A stretch of DNA of 64,000 nucleotides, taken from the NCBI RefSeq assembly GCF_964340395.1, contig NC_135556.1, forward strand, positions 13,235,910-13,299,909, given 5' to 3'. The translations under genes were made by a program, and so were the position numbers. This document shows, piece after piece, positions 34,650-64,000 of this stretch. The notes below the pieces were generated by a model. The model searched no databases and was not told the DNA's origin. It saw only the letters and a list, made by a program, of their open reading frames with translations. The DNA is from Glandiceps talaboti (taxonomy: Eukaryota > Hemichordata > Enteropneusta > Spengelidae). Each line of letters starts with the position of its first letter. Position 1 is the stretch's first letter.

Positions 34650-36110
34650 GGAAGGTCACAGTTTTCAAGTCACAGTCGCTGTCGATGTCCAGCTCACCGG
34701 CGGCCGCCCGGCCGGTCTCCCATGCATAGGTTTTGCACTGTCGCTACATTGCAACTTCTGACATTCCTTTATAGAGGGCGCACCGGTACCGCCGTCTAGA
34801 AATGGGACACACGATGACGCCAGAAATCTAGAGATGCTGTTCTGCCAAGTTGAGCATGCTTTCAATCCACCTATGCTGCCGGATTTACGTGTAACTGCTA
34901 GATATGTGAACTTTCCTCATCGAGAATGTTGCAGGACAGAAGGTCATTTAAAATACCTACCTCTGTAGCTCTAACTTTCTCTGTAGTAGTCGCCTCATTG
35001 ACGGACAATGTTACAAGTTATGACAGCATGGGGTCGACGTCCAAGGTAACGATATTGGTAAGTACTGGTCAGTTAAAAATGCGATGATTGATGTTGGCTT
35101 TGCACTTCGGATATAGACACGTGTTTTGATAGTAACGTGTATACTTGACTATCACTAAAGACAACGATTTCCACTGCCATTTACTGCTGGTATTCATGGC
35201 TGAACCAATGATTTGTATGTGTTTAAAAGCAAAAACGAATTCTTTCGCTGAAGTCCAGCATTTGGTGCATGCTTATTTAAGTTATTTGTCAATGCATGTG
35301 CATGTGTGACAGTACAGTTGATGTCCACAGTAAAAATATAAACTCGGTATATGTTGTGTTGTCGAGGCAAAGACCAACAAACCAACGATGACCGATCATC
35401 ACTCACTGAAAAGCAACATTTATTAGAAATTTCAAAACGTGTTATTATTGCTAAGGTTCAAACGCCTTCTTCACTATACAAATTATGAGTGGGTGTGTCG
35501 GAGAAAAGGGTCGTCTGTTTACCAACTTGAACAACTTGTTGGTAAGTTGCATTAAAATCTCTGATTTTCATATAAATCCCGTCAATTTATTCACACATTG
35601 CAAATCTACGGTATTATTCGTAAAATGTTATCATTTTTGTGAAATCAGACCGTTTTTTTTTTTTGTTGGGTCATTTTGTATGTAAGTGTAACGCTATTTA
35701 CACTTTGAATGGCTCATCAATAAACAGTAAATCTCGACACTTCAATAGGAACGCTTCCGGCCGGAACAATAGTATCCGCACAAAGCAAACATAAGTCTCG
35801 CAAAGCGGTGACGTCATTCCCGCCAAAACTTCTCGGCCAATGACACGAATTGTGACAGCATAGCTATAAATAACTCGTAATCGATGCCAATATGCTGTAA
35901 ACCAGCGCTAGGCTGTAAATGATGTGTGTGTGTGTACACACATGTGGTGTGTGGGCGACTTCTGAGTCCTAGTGCAGAGTTCGTGCGATCGAGTATCGTC
36001 CAAATATTTCACGTACAACGCGATGCTCGTCGTAGCGTCAGAATTTCGTAATGTTCGCTCCATAATAATCCGATGATTGATGCAAGGCTTAAGGTCATGT
36101 TATGGAACGT
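34650..36110 (+). promoter_or_regulatory. CpG-rich promoter-like zone upstream of gene C
   Basis: CpG is much more frequent here than in the flanks. Motifs: CRE TGACGTCA at 35809-35816, abutting E2F-type TTCCCGCC at 35817-35824, CCAAT at 35837-35841 and TATAAATA at 35865-35872, in the order of a plus-strand core promoter. A GGCCGCCCGGCCGG-rich segment lies near 34700. Which first exon it serves is unknown. Confidence 0.45.
35031..35060 (+). CDS. Candidate 5' coding exon of gene C (MGSTSKVTIL)
   Basis: ATG in a good context (A at -3, G at +4), followed by 10 codons and a strong donor TTG|gtaagt in phase 0, which would join the phase-0 acceptor at 40153. It lies in a CpG-rich zone. If used, the protein has no signal peptide and only about 33 residues before the TM helix. 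An alternative first exon is 35485-35541 (19 codons, also a phase-0 gtaagt donor). Confidence 0.3.
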
Positions 36111-36482
36111 TATTAATGGCTGACTGACTGTAAATATACGTACATCGACAAACGACAGGGACAGGTCACCTTTATAGCTGAAATAAATGTAGCGCTCGTT
36201 TTGATTTTGAGTTGTTTTATATTCTCTTTGACTTTGAGCCTTTTTTCCGTTTTGGGTTTAAAAGGCAAAGTTATTTTCAAGTTGAGTGCAAACGCTGGAA
36301 TGATAAAAAGCTGCAAAAGTCGAAGCTCAAAATATTGTCAAATAAAACTAACGCTACAAATTATTGCAGCTAGGGTCATCTCAGCCACACACTCGGGCCA
36401 GGTTACGCATGACCCGTTTCATTTACTTCATCCGCATCCAACCGCCATGCTTCATCAATCTACATATTTGTCTAGGCCTACT

Positions 36483-36515
36483 CATGGATGTATTAGTGAG
36501 ACTAATACATCCATG
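36483..36515. repeat. Perfect 15-bp stem, 3-nt loop hairpin
   Basis: CATGGATGTATTAGT / GAG / ACTAATACATCCATG. A related word, ACTAATACATCCATG, recurs at about 46721-46735 inside the 45.2-47.5 kb element. Confidence 0.85.
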
Positions 36516-37561
36516 GCCTACTGTACTGCTTGTTACAATGTATCAGTCGTGTACACTGCATATTGGTATCAGCTTTGTATTTGTACAGATTTGTAAATTT
36601 AATCAGTAAATAAAAACATTAAATCAATGTCATATTTTTTGACTGGCATTAAAAAAAATCGTTAATCAGCACAAAACCAAAACGATATATAGTTACCACC
36701 ACAGCTACAACCAATTAAACCAGGTTAGACTGTTTGCATCAGATTAGTCTAGTTCCTATACAGTGTATTGTTACGATTGATGCATTTAGCTGCAATACTT
36801 GTTAAAAAGTCGCCAAAACAGACTAAAAAAACCCTCAAAATCGCAGCAAAATGCTACAATTATTGCCTGTGACTGTCAGACAGTGTAGACTTGCTAGAAG
36901 TCTCTGGGCATTTGTCATTCTTTAAAACTATAAAATATTTTAAAACAAATATGTTCTTTTATGTGAATTATAACCTTAGTGAGTGATTGCAAAACAGTCA
37001 GGTGAAGCTACTTTGGTTGTTTCCACTTACATATAGCCATAATAGGCAAAAATAACAAAAAATTGTTTCCAATAACACATGACTTCACAAAGAGGGGTAG
37101 GTAGGTCGGAATTTTATTTAATTTCTTTTCTTTCCTGGGGGGGGGGGGGGGGGCAGAGGGGTAAGAAATTGCTTCAACCAGGAACTTTTGTTGCTCACAG
37201 TACTTCTGTGATAGTTTGATAAGGTGTAAAAAAAAAAGTAAATGAAGACGATTATACAATGAGAAGTAGACAAACACAATGTACAGACTGTATTGTGTAA
37301 ATTCAACTCATACTGGCTGGTTTCTCTGGAATGTGATATTAAGAACACTTAAGAAAATTTACACGGTAATAATTCTCACCATTTTTCCTTTTGAATGTGA
37401 AAATTTAAAACAAAATTTAAACAGACAATTGAAATTATAATTGTAAACTTTTTACCTCTTTCAATGTTAAAAAGGAATGTAGCTGGCTTAAACTAGAGTT
37501 GGTCTGGTTATCAGAAGCATACAATTTTTGTTTGCCTTATGTAATATGCTCACCAATCCAT

Positions 37562-37790
37562 AGACTGTCAACAGTCATTCATGCCTTTTTGCTATGCTTT
37601 ATCTAAAACCCTAAAAGTCGTTGCCTCACTCCGATCCAGAGCAATACTAAAACTGCGTACTCGCAGTTCATGTCTTCGGCAATAGCAGTTCCTATCAGTA
37701 TGCATTAGTATTCAGTGCTATGGAGTGAGGCGACAACTTTGATATAAATGAAACGTAGCAAAAAAGGCATGAACGACTGTTGACAGTCTA
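37562..37790. mobile_element. MITE with AGACTGTCAACAGTC ends
   Basis: Left arm AGACTGTCAACAGTCATTCA then TGCCTTTTTGCT; right arm AGCAAAAAAGGCATGAACGA then CTGTTGACAGTCT. Inner AAAGTCGTTGCCTCACTCC pairs with GGAGTGAGGCGACAACTTT. Non-coding. Confidence 0.82.
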
Positions 37791-37827
37791 CCAATCCAGT
37801 CTTGTTGCTGCTTACATGTAATATGCC

Positions 37828-37841
37828 CCCCCCCCCCCCCC

Positions 37842-37886
<45 letters not shown>
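37828..37886. repeat. C16 then A44 homopolymer tract
   Basis: A poly-C run followed directly by poly-A. The poly-A could be a retrotransposed tail, but no element body is obvious on the left. Length may be unreliable in the assembly. Confidence 0.9.
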
Positions 37887-37889
<3 letters not shown>

Positions 37890-37929
37890 CCCAAGGTACT
37901 GGTCCCAGTCTATTGTGCAGTAATGTAAC

Positions 37930-37968
37930 ACTCAGACCACTAAAAAATTTGTTAGTGGTCTGAGTGTA
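37930..37968. repeat. Hairpin CACTCAGACCACTA / TAGTGGTCTGAGTG
   Basis: 14-bp perfect arms around an A/T-rich loop. Isolated, next to the C/A homopolymer tract. Confidence 0.75.
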
Positions 37969-40152
37969 TTAAATACGTAGTATGTTGTTGTTTCCTTTGA
38001 GAGTACACTGTACAACACAATGAAAGTTTATGTTGGTGGAGGGTCTATGGTTCAATTGTATAAAAAAAACTTTACTATCATGGTGAAGTCACCTTGTTCT
38101 TTACCATACCAATAACAATGTCACAATCGCAGATTTTAGATATGAAATATATGAATATACTGTGGAATTCATATTTTATATTTTAAAAAGTTGAATATGT
38201 AATATTACTGTGTAAAACACTATAGTGAAAGGATGCTTGCAACAACCTCTGAATTATATTTATTTAACCAATTATTTGTTTGTAGTTAAATCGGTCAACA
38301 TCTGTAATGTATTTCCAAGACCAGATGTATATCATTAGAGCAGATATGTATGTGTCTACAGTGTGTGCCATACAGTGTGCCGTCTAATGATAGCTAATTT
38401 TTGTTGTTGTGAGTCAAAATGAGAAAAACTGGGATTTCTTGTGAGTCACCACATAGTAAGAGGATAGGGGAACACCAATCTTGGTGCGTCACTACAAATT
38501 GTGTGTGAGTCAGTGGCGCTTTAAATTGGCTTAGAGGGCACACTGTGCCATATGTTTAATAGTTTTGTAAAAGAAAATGTCCAACTTTATATTTTTTATT
38601 TTCCCAGTTACTAGTAGTCTCACTTGGGCTTTTGCGTTCAGCTTGACTGTTTTTGCAATCACTTAGGTTATCATATCATGACACACAAATGAGCACAGTT
38701 ACATGTAATGAGTTATAAAGATAACAAAAAAAAAGACTTGAGACTAAGGGTCTAGGTATCTAAATGTAACAAGACTGTACATTGATTTGAAACTGCACTT
38801 GAGAAGTTATCTCCAAAGTGACACATTTCACAAACCTTCAGATAAGTATCAAAATTTTGGTATGAAAAACGGTTGTTTGGCAGTATTATAAAAAAAAGGT
38901 GGTCCTAGAACAAATGAATACTCCTATCTAATCATAAGGGCTCCACTGATAAGATAACACTTAATGCATAACCCAGGAGTGAAACATAAACCAGCAGACT
39001 CCATGGCTTTTAAAAATATTTTCTCAATGTTTATTGTAACTGAAAGATTATATACTGACTTCCAGTGTGGTTTTGTGACCTTCTACACCGGTATATCACA
39101 ATACATAGAGTATCCCATACCTTAAATTTTAATACTTGAGCAAGTTGAGCCATGCTTGGTTGCTCATTACTGGACCACAGTCCTTTGGCTCCCTACCTTA
39201 CTAATTTGTCCCCCTACTTCAAAACTTAGTGTTACTGTAGCTCACCACTCCGCATTCTGTGTTATTATTTTAAGAATAAAAAACACACAAAAAAACCCAA
39301 TAATTATCAAAGGAAAGGTCTAGTCGACTTATTTTTGCCATTGGTACACTTGTAATGATTACTGCTATCAACTTGCACTTTGGTAACTTTGTCTTGACTG
39401 CGAGTGTGGTAACTATAATTATGTTATTTCCTGCAACGTTTACCCACAAAGCCTTGCAGGACATCCCTAAAAGGGCAAAACAAGATGTATACAGTGCAGT
39501 AGGGCATCTTTACAAGATTTCAAAGTTGTGTATAAAGTTACCAAATTACTATTAATGTCACCAAAAATCATAAAAATGACATGTAAGTTGATAACTGTAA
39601 TAATAATGATGTTATAATGTTGGTTCTTATATATCGGCTGTAAAACTTACCGTGAAACTCGCTCATTATTGCATTTCACTAACTTTGTGTGGACTTGTCA
39701 TAACGTTACCTAGTTGGAATTGACAGGTTGGGGACTATCCCACACACTGTCCCAGGGATGTGATAGCCATGGCATCCGGAGGAAATACATACAACTATAA
39801 TATTTTGTATAATAGTTAATACCAGAATCATTAATAGTTGTCAACTGCAGTGACAGCACAAGACAGATGTACATGTACATGTATGTTGTTGCTTGGTCCG
39901 ACCTGAGGCATAACTTTGATTAACTTTTAGCCAATGGCTTCAGTGATCGAGTACATCATTAGCCAATAGAGACTGTGTATTTAAGCCAATGAGTCAATCA
40001 TGTGTAAGTCTCAGATATTTGTGTAGTAATCCATTTAGACATTGAGTTTTTAAAAAGTGTTCAAGTGTTGACTTGTTAATTTCAGAAAGTATTTCCGTTT
40101 TAGAAAAATAGCAGTCAGATATTTGAATGACAAAGAAACACTGTTTTTTCAG

Positions 40153-58596
<18,444 letters not shown>

Positions 58597-59520
58597 TTTT
58601 GACTGATGGGTTGAGCTCTTGGTAGATGCATCAACAGGCCGATTTTAAGGCAGTTTAAACTACAGTATATGCTTTAAATATTGAGAAGACGTTACTACCT
58701 CTATATGAAGTATGATAGGCTAAAAACGACTCATACTTTACTATATTCTAAGCTTCTGCCTCAAGGATTTAATAGTGGTTTTACTAAGGGTGGCAAGTAA
58801 GAAGAACCTAACTGAATTCCCCAGTCACTATCCTAGCTGGCCTGCGTTCCCAAGCAAAGTTATGGCTTATAAAAGTATGGTAATGCATGCAAGTTTTACC
58901 AGACAAATTGCTAGTTTCTGTTACCAAAGTTCCCCCAACCCGGGCAAAACTCTACATCCGAACTTTACATCAAGCAATGTGGTGGACCAGTGCTTGTTGT
59001 ACTATTAATAGGTGGAGCCATAGTTTGAAGAGTGATTGACAAATGTGCTTAACCAATCAGTAAGCTAGAATGCAAAATGCTTTGGAAGTAAAAACAGTTA
59101 CTTTGCAATGGTATAAATATATGATTTGCTTATTAACACATACAGAAACTGTCAACTGCCTAAAATGGTGCATCTTACACAAATTTATTTATTTATTCTT
59201 TAAAGGGGAATTGAATATTCATTACTCCTAAGCACTCATTGTTGTTCACCTAATGCATATGCATTTCCCATGATGCAGTGTGGCCAACAGCAAGAATCTC
59301 CAAATATGTTACATGACTTTAATATGTTTGTTTGAACAAAAGTTTGTGAAGTGAATGACCTAATATTTGCATTACCAAATCATGAGCTGATAGCGTATAT
59401 GGCATAATGGCATGTCGTATATCTTACTATTTTGAGCTATTCTCTTGCATAGACTGAACCATGTGAGTTAAAGTTAGGACAAAGAATCTACTTCAAGTTT
59501 TTGATACATTTAATATTTGG

Positions 59521-59882
59521 TATTATATTATACCACTACATTGATGGTGCAAATCGAGAGATCTGATTGGTCTAGACATCGAACTATCGCGTCTAAAATG
59601 AGCGATAATGCACAGTTGGCACGCATCCAAATTTTGATGTTCACTGTTTGTCTACGAATGTTGCAGTCCGTGCAGGGATGGGGTTGCAAATGAAACCAGA
59701 AAACATTTCATCTTATCTTGTTTCCGATATTTTCAATATACTGGTATAATGTATAGTGATAAACCACCCCTGGGAATGGTATACCCAGTATATGCACTTG
59801 CTATCGCTCATGCATATATTTCGTTCACTGGTCAAAACCAAGTGGTATACCATTCCCAGGGGGTGGTTTATTGCTTAAATAT
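59521..59882. mobile_element. MITE family 2, copy b
   Basis: Same orientation and ends as 22484-22856, with small indels (for instance a CGAATGTTGCAGTCC insertion area). Located downstream of gene C. Confidence 0.82.
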
Positions 59883-61412
59883 ACCATGACGTGATTTTCA
59901 GTGTACTAGCCATATTGGTATTGTAATGCTGTGCATGCAAGCACCATTAGTACCGATGCACTTACATCAAGTGTTGTCAGAAGACATCCTACAGACACTT
60001 GCTGGATCACAGAATTAGCTTAAGGGTTTGTTTGCAGCTGATTTGTGTAGAATATAAACAGAATAGAATAATTTGTTTGCATTTCTTTGCTGTTTGTGAA
60101 ACTTTTCATGAAAAAAACATCTCATTCATAATTCCTAGTAGATTCTGTGGAAAAAATGCAGCATTTATAACAATCAGCATTTATAACAAATATTTAGTAA
60201 CATTTGGTGTAATAGCAGTGTAGTCTGTTTATAGACAGTGTAGATCTTGTAAATGTAACTTAATACAGCAAAAATATATAATATAGTATTATGTATTTGC
60301 AGAGAATTCTGTCGCCGAAATCATGAATACAGTATGAAGAGAACCTTATGATAGGTATAACTGTCAATATTGGCATACTTGGTACATTTGCATGTCGAGT
60401 TTTTGCGGTGTCAGAAGTGTAAATGACTGCAGAAGTGCAGCAAAAAAACATGGTACACATAGTAAAAATGTCACAGAGTACCCGCATAGGCGCACGCGTC
60501 ATTGCATGCTGTTGATCCAAAATAGCAAACCTAGAGAAAAATATATCTGTGTGTATTAGTGTTCACGCAATGATTGCATACTAATTTGCATACAGGTGAG
60601 GTATGCAATAATTGCATTGCAGTGGAAATACTTAAGTATAGGCACAAGCACTGCAAGACATCACTGGTGCATTTAATACTTAATAGCTTTTAACTACATA
60701 TTTTGACATGAGATTGCTTTAAAAAGAGATAATCTTAATAAAAATCATGAAATATTTAGATTTAAAAGGTAAAGAAAAAACTATCAAAAACCAGTTTTAT
60801 GGTCTATGGGTGGTTGATAAAATAATCTGCTTTGTTTTGTTAATTGTGTTTCCTTTTAGCAACAAAGATGTTTATTGATTACTGAAATATTAATATCAAA
60901 AATATATTTAAAAAGTTCTGAATATAATAAGTCTTCGTTACAAATGTTCTTTTATTGTGTTTTAAATTTATAGTGTTTTTTATGTAGTCCTGAAGGTATT
61001 AAAACAGTAATATATGCAAAGTAACTAATTATCTATGCAGAGAACTGTTTTAGATTACTTCAGATTACAGAGATTACAAATTCAGTACTTTGTTCTTAGT
61101 GTTATAAAGGTAGAAATGTGTCTTAGAACAAAGTTCTCTCCAAACAAAAGTTTGTACCTGATCCTTTTAAAATGATAAAAAAAAATAATTTGGGGTTTCA
61201 CCATATTGTTTTTTTCAAGGAAATCAACACTTCTATTTTTCTAGATAGTTCACTACAGTATGCAGTGGCCATGTTGGATTCTAAAATGCATTCAATATGA
61301 TCATTTTGACATGCTTTTTAAAAAATTTGTATGGTAATCCTGAATATTTTTGTAATTTCAATTAAGACTGTGTGATTTCCTTAACTAGTAAAAGTAAACA
61401 GGGTTTAAGACT

Positions 61413-61797
61413 TACAACTGCTGACATCAGACCATTGACAAACAGAACCTGTTGCAAAACACTGAGGAAAAGTTATAAACAAATGAATTGGATTAATAGT
61501 TAACATTTGGCACAGCATGTTGGAAGTACAGAGACTTGTATTACATTTCATCACGTAGAACAGTTTTATGGCCTCATTACATATAATAGTTCACATTCAC
61601 AAACAAATTTCCAGTTCCCCTTCCAGTTTTATGCACACATAAAGAGGCCATAAAACTGTTCTTATCAAGCCATGGTGTGTAATACAAGTCTCTGTACTTC
61701 CAACATGCTGAGCCAAGAGTTATTATCCAATTCATTTGTTTACTTTCCCTGTTTGTAACAATTCCATTTGTCAACGGTCTGATGTCGGCAGTTGTAT
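61413..61797. mobile_element. Fold-back MITE family 5, copy b
   Basis: Same arms as 21304-21675, ends TACAACTGCTGACATCAGAC and GTCTGATGTCGGCAGTTGTA. Confidence 0.85.
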
Positions 61798-62639
61798 TTC
61801 CAACTCGCACACTGCATTAAAATACTTTCACTGCCAGTATACAAAACATTTTTTATTTTCTGTCAAATTCATTTTAATTGTGAGCTCACTTTATATTGTT
61901 ATTTCCTTGGTGCTTTTGTGAATGTTTTGCACAGTCATGTTTTTCATTGTCATAAGAAAGAAACACTGCCAGATTAAACCAAACTTTTACAACTAACTGC
62001 CAAAAAAAATATTGTGAAAAGAAGTTTAGAAATGGTTTGCTTGACTCTTCATTATTATAATAAATATTGATATATTGATTTCAAATCGAAATTATTCAAT
62101 ATTGTAGTCATTTTGGGTTGTTCATCAAGATTTTAAAAATTCATTCAATATTTCAGTTTGCAGTTATTACATTAGTTCAACGTGTAAAAGTTTTGTTGTT
62201 GATTGTCAAATGTATTTATTCTGGTATTATTTGTTTTCACAGCTGTACAAATTAACAGGACTGTATGATTTGTTTTAATACCGGTGGTGTTGAATTTAAG
62301 GATCTTAGATTGAAAAACATTGAAGTTCTTGTAAATTTTGAATGTTATATGAACTGCTTGGCTATACTTCCGGTCAAGGTATATACATGGAGGGAGGAAG
62401 TACTTCCTACCTCCATGGTTTACCATGGTTTATATGTGTGTGTGGATGACACAAAGTTTGACGATGTGTCACTGTACCATTCATCCAACTCATTCTTAAC
62501 ACAAAAGAACATTTGAAAGTTGTTAGCCTTTATTGTTACATTATATTTGAATTAAAAGAAAGAAAATAAAAAAATATATGAACTACAAGATGTTCTCCAT
62601 GATTTGTATGATTTCTTACTTTAGATGTTTAATATTTTC

Positions 62640-62965
62640 CTGCAATATTTTTCTTCATTCAGCCAAAGAAAATATGAGTGACCTAAGGGGCCTTTGTCAC
62701 TACGAGTCGCTAGACTGAGTAGTGATAACCCCTTAGGTCATGAGTTTTTTTCTGCCTGAATGAATACAAATATTGGAGAATAACATAATTATACCAGCAC
62801 CAGTATTATCAAATAAAAAATGGGGAAAGTAATGGTAAATTTTGAATGTTCTGATTCATATTTTGAACACAGCAGAACAGTGACATAGACATGCATTGTC
62901 GTGACATAGATGCGCGTTAATTCCATATTTTTTGTTGAACCTGGCTCGTGAATGATATAATACCA
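62640..62965. mobile_element. Palindromic MITE family 6, copy c (inverted)
   Basis: Reverse-complement orientation relative to 23470-23800: hairpin half first (CTTCATTCAGCC...GACCTAAGGGGCC), then GACATAGACATGCATTGTCG and CCATATTTTTTGTTGAACCT. Confidence 0.75.
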
Positions 62966-63084
62966 TTTATACCGAGGGTATATATACTCTCTTAACTGTT
63001 CATTGTGTGGTTTTTGCAGCTTACCATGGATTAAGTACTGCAGTCTCTTGCCCAGAGTACACATACACCATTAGTACACAGACA

Positions 63085-63426
63085 TCACAACTGCAGACAT
63101 ATGAGACCGTGGATGAATAGAAACGGGGAAAGTAAACAACTGAATTGGATTAATAACACTTGGTACAGCATGTTGGAAGTTTACAGAGACATTCCATCAT
63201 TTGATAAAGAACAATTTTATTCACAAACAAATTTGCAAGTTCTCCTGACATTTCCTGTACACATAAAGATCAACGTCAGGCCATAAAACTGTTCTTATCA
63301 AACCATATTGTGTAATACAAATCTCTGCTATTTCAACATGTTATTATTAATCCAATTAATTTGTTTACTTTTCTCGTTTGTAACAGGTTCCATTCATCCA
63401 CAGTCAGATGTCAGGGTAGTTGTACT
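63085..63426. mobile_element. Fold-back MITE family 5, copy c
   Basis: Third copy, more decayed ends (CACAACTGCAGACATATGAG, TCAGATGTCAGGGTAGTTGT), arms otherwise preserved. Confidence 0.82.
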
Positions 63427-64000
63427 ACATGATGTACTAGTTTTCTGGTGACCTCCAATGGAAGTTGTTCTGTTATATGCTATATCACTGTACGTCCACT
63501 TAATTTTGTACTACACAAATACTATGGTAGACTGTAAGATATGTGTATTGCTATGCCCTCACTGGCCTCCTTTTTTGAGAGGGTATTGTTTGACTGATGT
63601 GTGAGGGTGCCCTGTCAAGGCGTACCTTATACAGACTAATATATTTTGAAGTATACCAGCCAAGCAGTACTGACCATGTACTGGCCAACTGGTGCTAAGG
63701 GAACCCTTCCCACCCAGCTTTACTGCAGAGATGTCATTCATTGAGTACTAGTACTGGGACAATATTTTCATACTGGTCAGTGTAATGAATCAAGCTGCAC
63801 TGTACAGTACTAACTTTATATACTTCACTGCTTGGTGTGTAAGAGTTACCATTGCATGGTTACCATATATTTCCTGATTTTGGATTGATTGTCAGGATTG
63901 TACAGCCTGGATGATTCTCAATGATACAATACAAAGTGTACAAGTCAGGTTGCTCAGCCATACTTCTATCCCTTATGTAAGCTTAGACAGCTAACGTTTA

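Larger units (their letters stand above)
36110..40150 (+). other. Region before the first firm gene C exon
   Basis: Contains one hairpin, one MITE and the C/A tract; otherwise TA-rich. I looked for a signal-peptide or CRD exon with a phase-0 donor and found only a weak candidate, 39355-39408 (18 codons, donor GTG|gtaact). Confidence 0.4.
58597..64000. other. Downstream of gene C, no further gene
   Basis: 3' flank: TA-rich sequence with MITE families 2, 5 and 6. No clear AATAAA close to the gene C stop was found, so the 3' UTR end is unresolved. No exon or RNA gene seen. Confidence 0.5.

Noticed and set aside
36201-36300. Signal-peptide-like open stretch (LILSCFIFSLTLSLFSVLG) as a gene C first exon
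   Set aside because: It has no ATG (the first codon is TTG), no good donor follows, and the sequence is simply T-rich.

Overview
This is a window of an animal (metazoan) nuclear genome, not a prokaryote. It has long TA-rich introns with GT..AG junctions, simple-sequence repeats, many short palindromic (MITE-like) elements and decayed transposon genes. The genes are tumour-necrosis-factor-receptor (TNFR) / death-domain (DD) type, and the repeat load (TTAA-flanked elements, fold-back MITEs, a LINE tail, a SAP/DDE-type transposon gene) suits a marine invertebrate bilaterian (invertebrate deuterostome or lophotrochozoan). I cannot fix the phylum from the sequence alone.

Three genes can be reconstructed by joining exons at consensus splice sites with matching phases; nearly all introns are phase 1. 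Gene A (+ strand, 800-12246, 5' end outside the window or unresolved) is an EDAR/TROY-like TNFR with three complete six-cysteine CRDs, one transmembrane (TM) helix and a long acidic tail without a DD. Gene B (- strand, 26279 down to 18133, probable non-coding first exon at about 29504-29640) is a complete 457-residue receptor: signal peptide, short cysteine-rich ectodomain, Ser/Thr stalk, TM helix and C-terminal DD. Gene C (+ strand, 40153-58596, true 5' end unresolved) encodes a TM helix, a long Tyr/Pro-rich cytoplasmic region, two Ig-like domains and a C-terminal DD. The last exons of B and C are clear paralogues and share a post-DD H-x2-C-x2-C tail. The unusual result is gene C: Ig-like domains that appear to be cytosolic, between a TM helix and a DD.

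Layout: 1-12.9 kb gene A, with nuclear-receptor-like repeats and a 28-unit 42-bp satellite in its introns and a perfect hairpin in its 3' UTR. 12.9-18.1 kb repeats between convergent genes A and B. 18.1-29.6 kb gene B. 29.6-33.5 kb two dead transposon genes. 34.6-36.1 kb a CpG-rich promoter-like zone. 40.1-58.6 kb gene C, whose introns carry a (TA)n palindrome, a 2.35-kb nested element and a 4.97-kb TTAA-flanked element. 58.6-64 kb non-coding sequence with MITEs.

By inference from domain content, gene A would signal through TRAF-like adaptors without a DD, while B and C could recruit DD adaptors. A kappaB-type site next to the presumed first exon of B would fit feedback control by NF-kappaB. 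All functional statements are inferences from sequence.
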